Of a stretch of DNA of 33,676 nt, positions 32,115-33,676 are shown piece by piece. Position numbers and translations under genes: made by a program. How positions within the stretch are numbered: the stretch's first letter is position 1; each line of letters begins with the position of its first letter. The notes beneath the pieces are model-generated. The model searched no databases, was not told the DNA's origin, and worked only from the letters and a program-made list of their open reading frames with translations. This stretch comes from Chloroflexota bacterium (GTDB taxonomy: Bacteria; Chloroflexota; Limnocylindria; Limnocylindrales; CSP1-4). The stretch lies in assembly GCA_029778235.1 (NCBI GenBank), contig JAKOQS010000019.1:1-33676 (forward strand), given 5' to 3'.

Positions 32115-33676
32115 ATGAGCACCCGCGCGATCCGTCGGTTCCTCCTCCAGGTCGTCGTGGACTCCGCGGCGATCGCCGCCGCCGTCATCATCCTGGGCCT
32201 CATCACCGTCCCGGACCCATTCCCGTTCGGGTCGAGCCGCGTGCCGATCATCCAGGCGGAGAGCAGCAGCCTCATCTACCTGCTCCTGTCGGGCGTCGGG
32301 CTCACGATCGGCAACATGATCCTCCGGCCGATCCTCGTCGCCTTCACGGGTCGGCTGATCATCTGGTCGATGGGGCTGTTCTCGGTGGTGGTGACCGCGG
32401 TCATCCTCTACATCACCGGCGCGGTGACACCCCTCTCGCTCAACCTCGCGAGCCCGTTCCTGGTGTGGCTGCTCGTCGCGGCCGCGATCGTCCAGGTCGT
32501 CGGGTCGCTCTTCTCCGCCCTGCTCGGCCTCACGCGCCCGTCGCTGACCCCGGACCGGACCGCCTCGGGCGTCTGGGGGATCCTCGACGCCCTCCCAACC
32601 CCGCGGCGCAACGCGATCATCGAGAACCTGCGCCTCCAGCAGGTGTACGACACGCTCATCAGCTTCGGCGTGGAGATCACGATCGACCGGACGCCGCTGC
32701 GCACCCTGCGGCTCTGGTCGGAGAAGTACGTCCTCGGGATGCCCGACCCGATCGCCGGGATGACGACCCCCGAGAAGGTCGCGGTCATGCTCCAGCAGCT
32801 CGGGCCCACGTACGTGAAGATCGGCCAGATGGCGGCCTCGCAGGGCGCGTCGCTCCCGGACGAGTGGGCCGACGAGCTCGAGAAGCTCCAGAGCGACGTG
32901 AAGCCGTTCCCGTGGCCCGAGGCGGCGCAGATCATCACGAAGCAGCTCGGGCGCCCGCCCGACCAGGTCTACGCCTCGATCGAGCAGGAGCCGTTCGCCG
33001 CGGCCTCCACCGCGCAGGTCCACCGGGCGACCCTCCATGACGGGACCGAGGTCGCCGTCAAGGTCCAGCGTCCCGAGATCGTCGCGATGACGAAGGCCGA
33101 CCTCGGCGTCATGCAGGAGCTCTCCAAGTTCGCCGAGCGCCGCCTCGCGTTCGCCCGGGCGATCGACATCCGCGCGATCGTCACGGAGTTCGCGACCGGC
33201 GTCCTCCGGGAGCTCGACTACCGCAACGAGGCGTACCAGGCGAAGCGCCTGCAGGAGGGGATGGCGAAGTTCCCCAACGTCGGCGTCCCCAACGTGTACG
33301 GCGACCTCTCGGGCGAGCGCGTCCTCACGATGGAGTTCATCCGGGGCATCAAGATCAGCGACGTCGCGAAGCTCGAGGCGGCCGGGCTGGACCGCCAGGC
33401 CCTCGGCGTCGCGTTCATCCGGGCCCTCATCAAGCAGGTCCTCATCGACGGCTTCTTCCACGGCGACCCGCACCCGGGCAACCTGTTCGTCGTCCCCGAG
33501 ACCGGGCGGATCGTGTTCATCGACTGCGGCCTCGTCGGCGAGCTCGACCAGCAGCAGCGGACCGACCTGCTCGATCTCATCTACTCGCTCAAGAGCAACG
33601 ACTTCGACAGCGTCGCGACCGTCGTCATCCGCCTGAGCCGCAAGACCCCCGCGTTCGACGAGAAGACGTTCCGGAC
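32115..33676 (+). CDS. UbiB/ABC1-family kinase-like protein with N-terminal membrane domain (partial)
   Basis: First 520 residues of an ABC1/ADCK-type atypical kinase; the 3' end is outside the window. The kinase part (about 215 onward) has the KxGQ motif (Lys235, Gln238), the Ala-rich loop AAASTAQVH (295-303), the ATP lysine Lys316 (VAVKVQRP), ELDYRNEA, catalytic Asp451 in HGDPHPGNL, and FIDCG (Asp470) in place of DFG. The first about 140 residues hold four hydrophobic helices (about 9-32, 52-78, 81-103, 114-138) with NMILRPILVAF and IIWSMGLFSVVVTAVILYI, much like YvlD/phage-holin-4_2 proteins. UbiB proteins support quinone or isoprenoid lipid metabolism at the membrane; the substrate here is unknown. 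The ATG has GAGAGGG upstream. Confidence 0.9.
   Translation, partial: MSTRAIRRFLLQVVVDSAAIAAAVIILGLITVPDPFPFGSSRVPIIQAESSSLIYLLLSGVGLTIGNMILRPILVAFTGRLIIWSMGLFSVVVTAVILYITGAVTPLSLNLASPFLVWLLVAAAIVQVVGSLFSALLGLTRPSLTPDRTASGVWGILDALPTPRRNAIIENLRLQQVYDTLISFGVEITIDRTPLRTLRLWSEKYVLGMPDPIAGMTTPEKVAVMLQQLGPTYVKIGQMAASQGASLPDEWADELEKLQSDVKPFPWPEAAQIITKQLGRPPDQVYASIEQEPFAAASTAQVHRATLHDGTEVAVKVQRPEIVAMTKADLGVMQELSKFAERRLAFARAIDIRAIVTEFATGVLRELDYRNEAYQAKRLQEGMAKFPNVGVPNVYGDLSGERVLTMEFIRGIKISDVAKLEAAGLDRQALGVAFIRALIKQVLIDGFFHGDPHPGNLFVVPETGRIVFIDCGLVGELDQQQRTDLLDLIYSLKSNDFDSVATVVIRLSRKTPAFDEKTFR

Overview
The window is GC-rich (about 70% by eye) bacterial chromosome with dense, mostly minus-strand genes, GTG and TTG starts, and frequent 4-base stop/start overlaps. 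The gene content fits a free-living, probably monoderm-like bacterium. A Chloroflexota lineage (Limnocylindria or Thermomicrobia type) is my best guess; a deep actinobacterium is the main alternative. No rRNA, phage or IS element is visible, so this reads as core genome rather than an accessory island.

Region 1 (130-16921, all minus) reads, in transcription order: comM/yifB, dprA, a secreted Ig-like/CAP protein, a 106-aa unknown, topA, xerC, murJ, two tandem FemAB transferases, murE, and a long Rel (p)ppGpp enzyme. From topA to murE each gene touches or overlaps the next, so this looks like one coupled operon. It links DNA topology and chromosome-dimer resolution to lipid II export and peptidoglycan stem-peptide synthesis, with the alarmone enzyme at the end. 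The dprA-topA-xerC order is known from Firmicutes.

Region 2 (16990-20960, minus) holds a receiver domain fused to a CpaE/TadZ-type ParA ATPase, an SPFH (stomatin-like) membrane protein, a NUDIX hydrolase and prephenate dehydrogenase (tyrA). A 247-bp divergent spacer with an 18-bp tandem repeat separates tyrA from an orphan LuxR-type response regulator on the plus strand. That regulator converges on a TrpB2-type tryptophan synthase beta subunit across a strong hairpin.

Region 3 (21943-29800, minus) carries trpB2, an RNA 2',3'-cyclic phosphodiesterase (thpR), inorganic pyrophosphatase, a 305-bp gene-free stretch with two copies of a 38-bp dyad repeat, a stand-alone DnaB-C-like ATPase, an M20 dipeptidase and ftsH.

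Region 4 (30028-33676) has a beta-lactamase-fold lipoprotein and a small membrane protein on plus, a tRNA-Met(CAU) on minus, and a UbiB/ABC1 kinase-like gene on plus that runs off the end and has a four-helix YvlD-like membrane domain at its N terminus.

The points most worth following are: TANNNT boxes 6-8 bases before the ATG of exactly those genes that lack a Shine-Dalgarno (candidate leaderless mRNAs); the YvlD-UbiB fusion; the phosphorylatable receiver-TadZ fusion; the stand-alone DnaB-like ATPase; the 38-bp dyad pair; and the atypical specificity motifs in Rel and MurE. I found no obvious new defence or mobile system.
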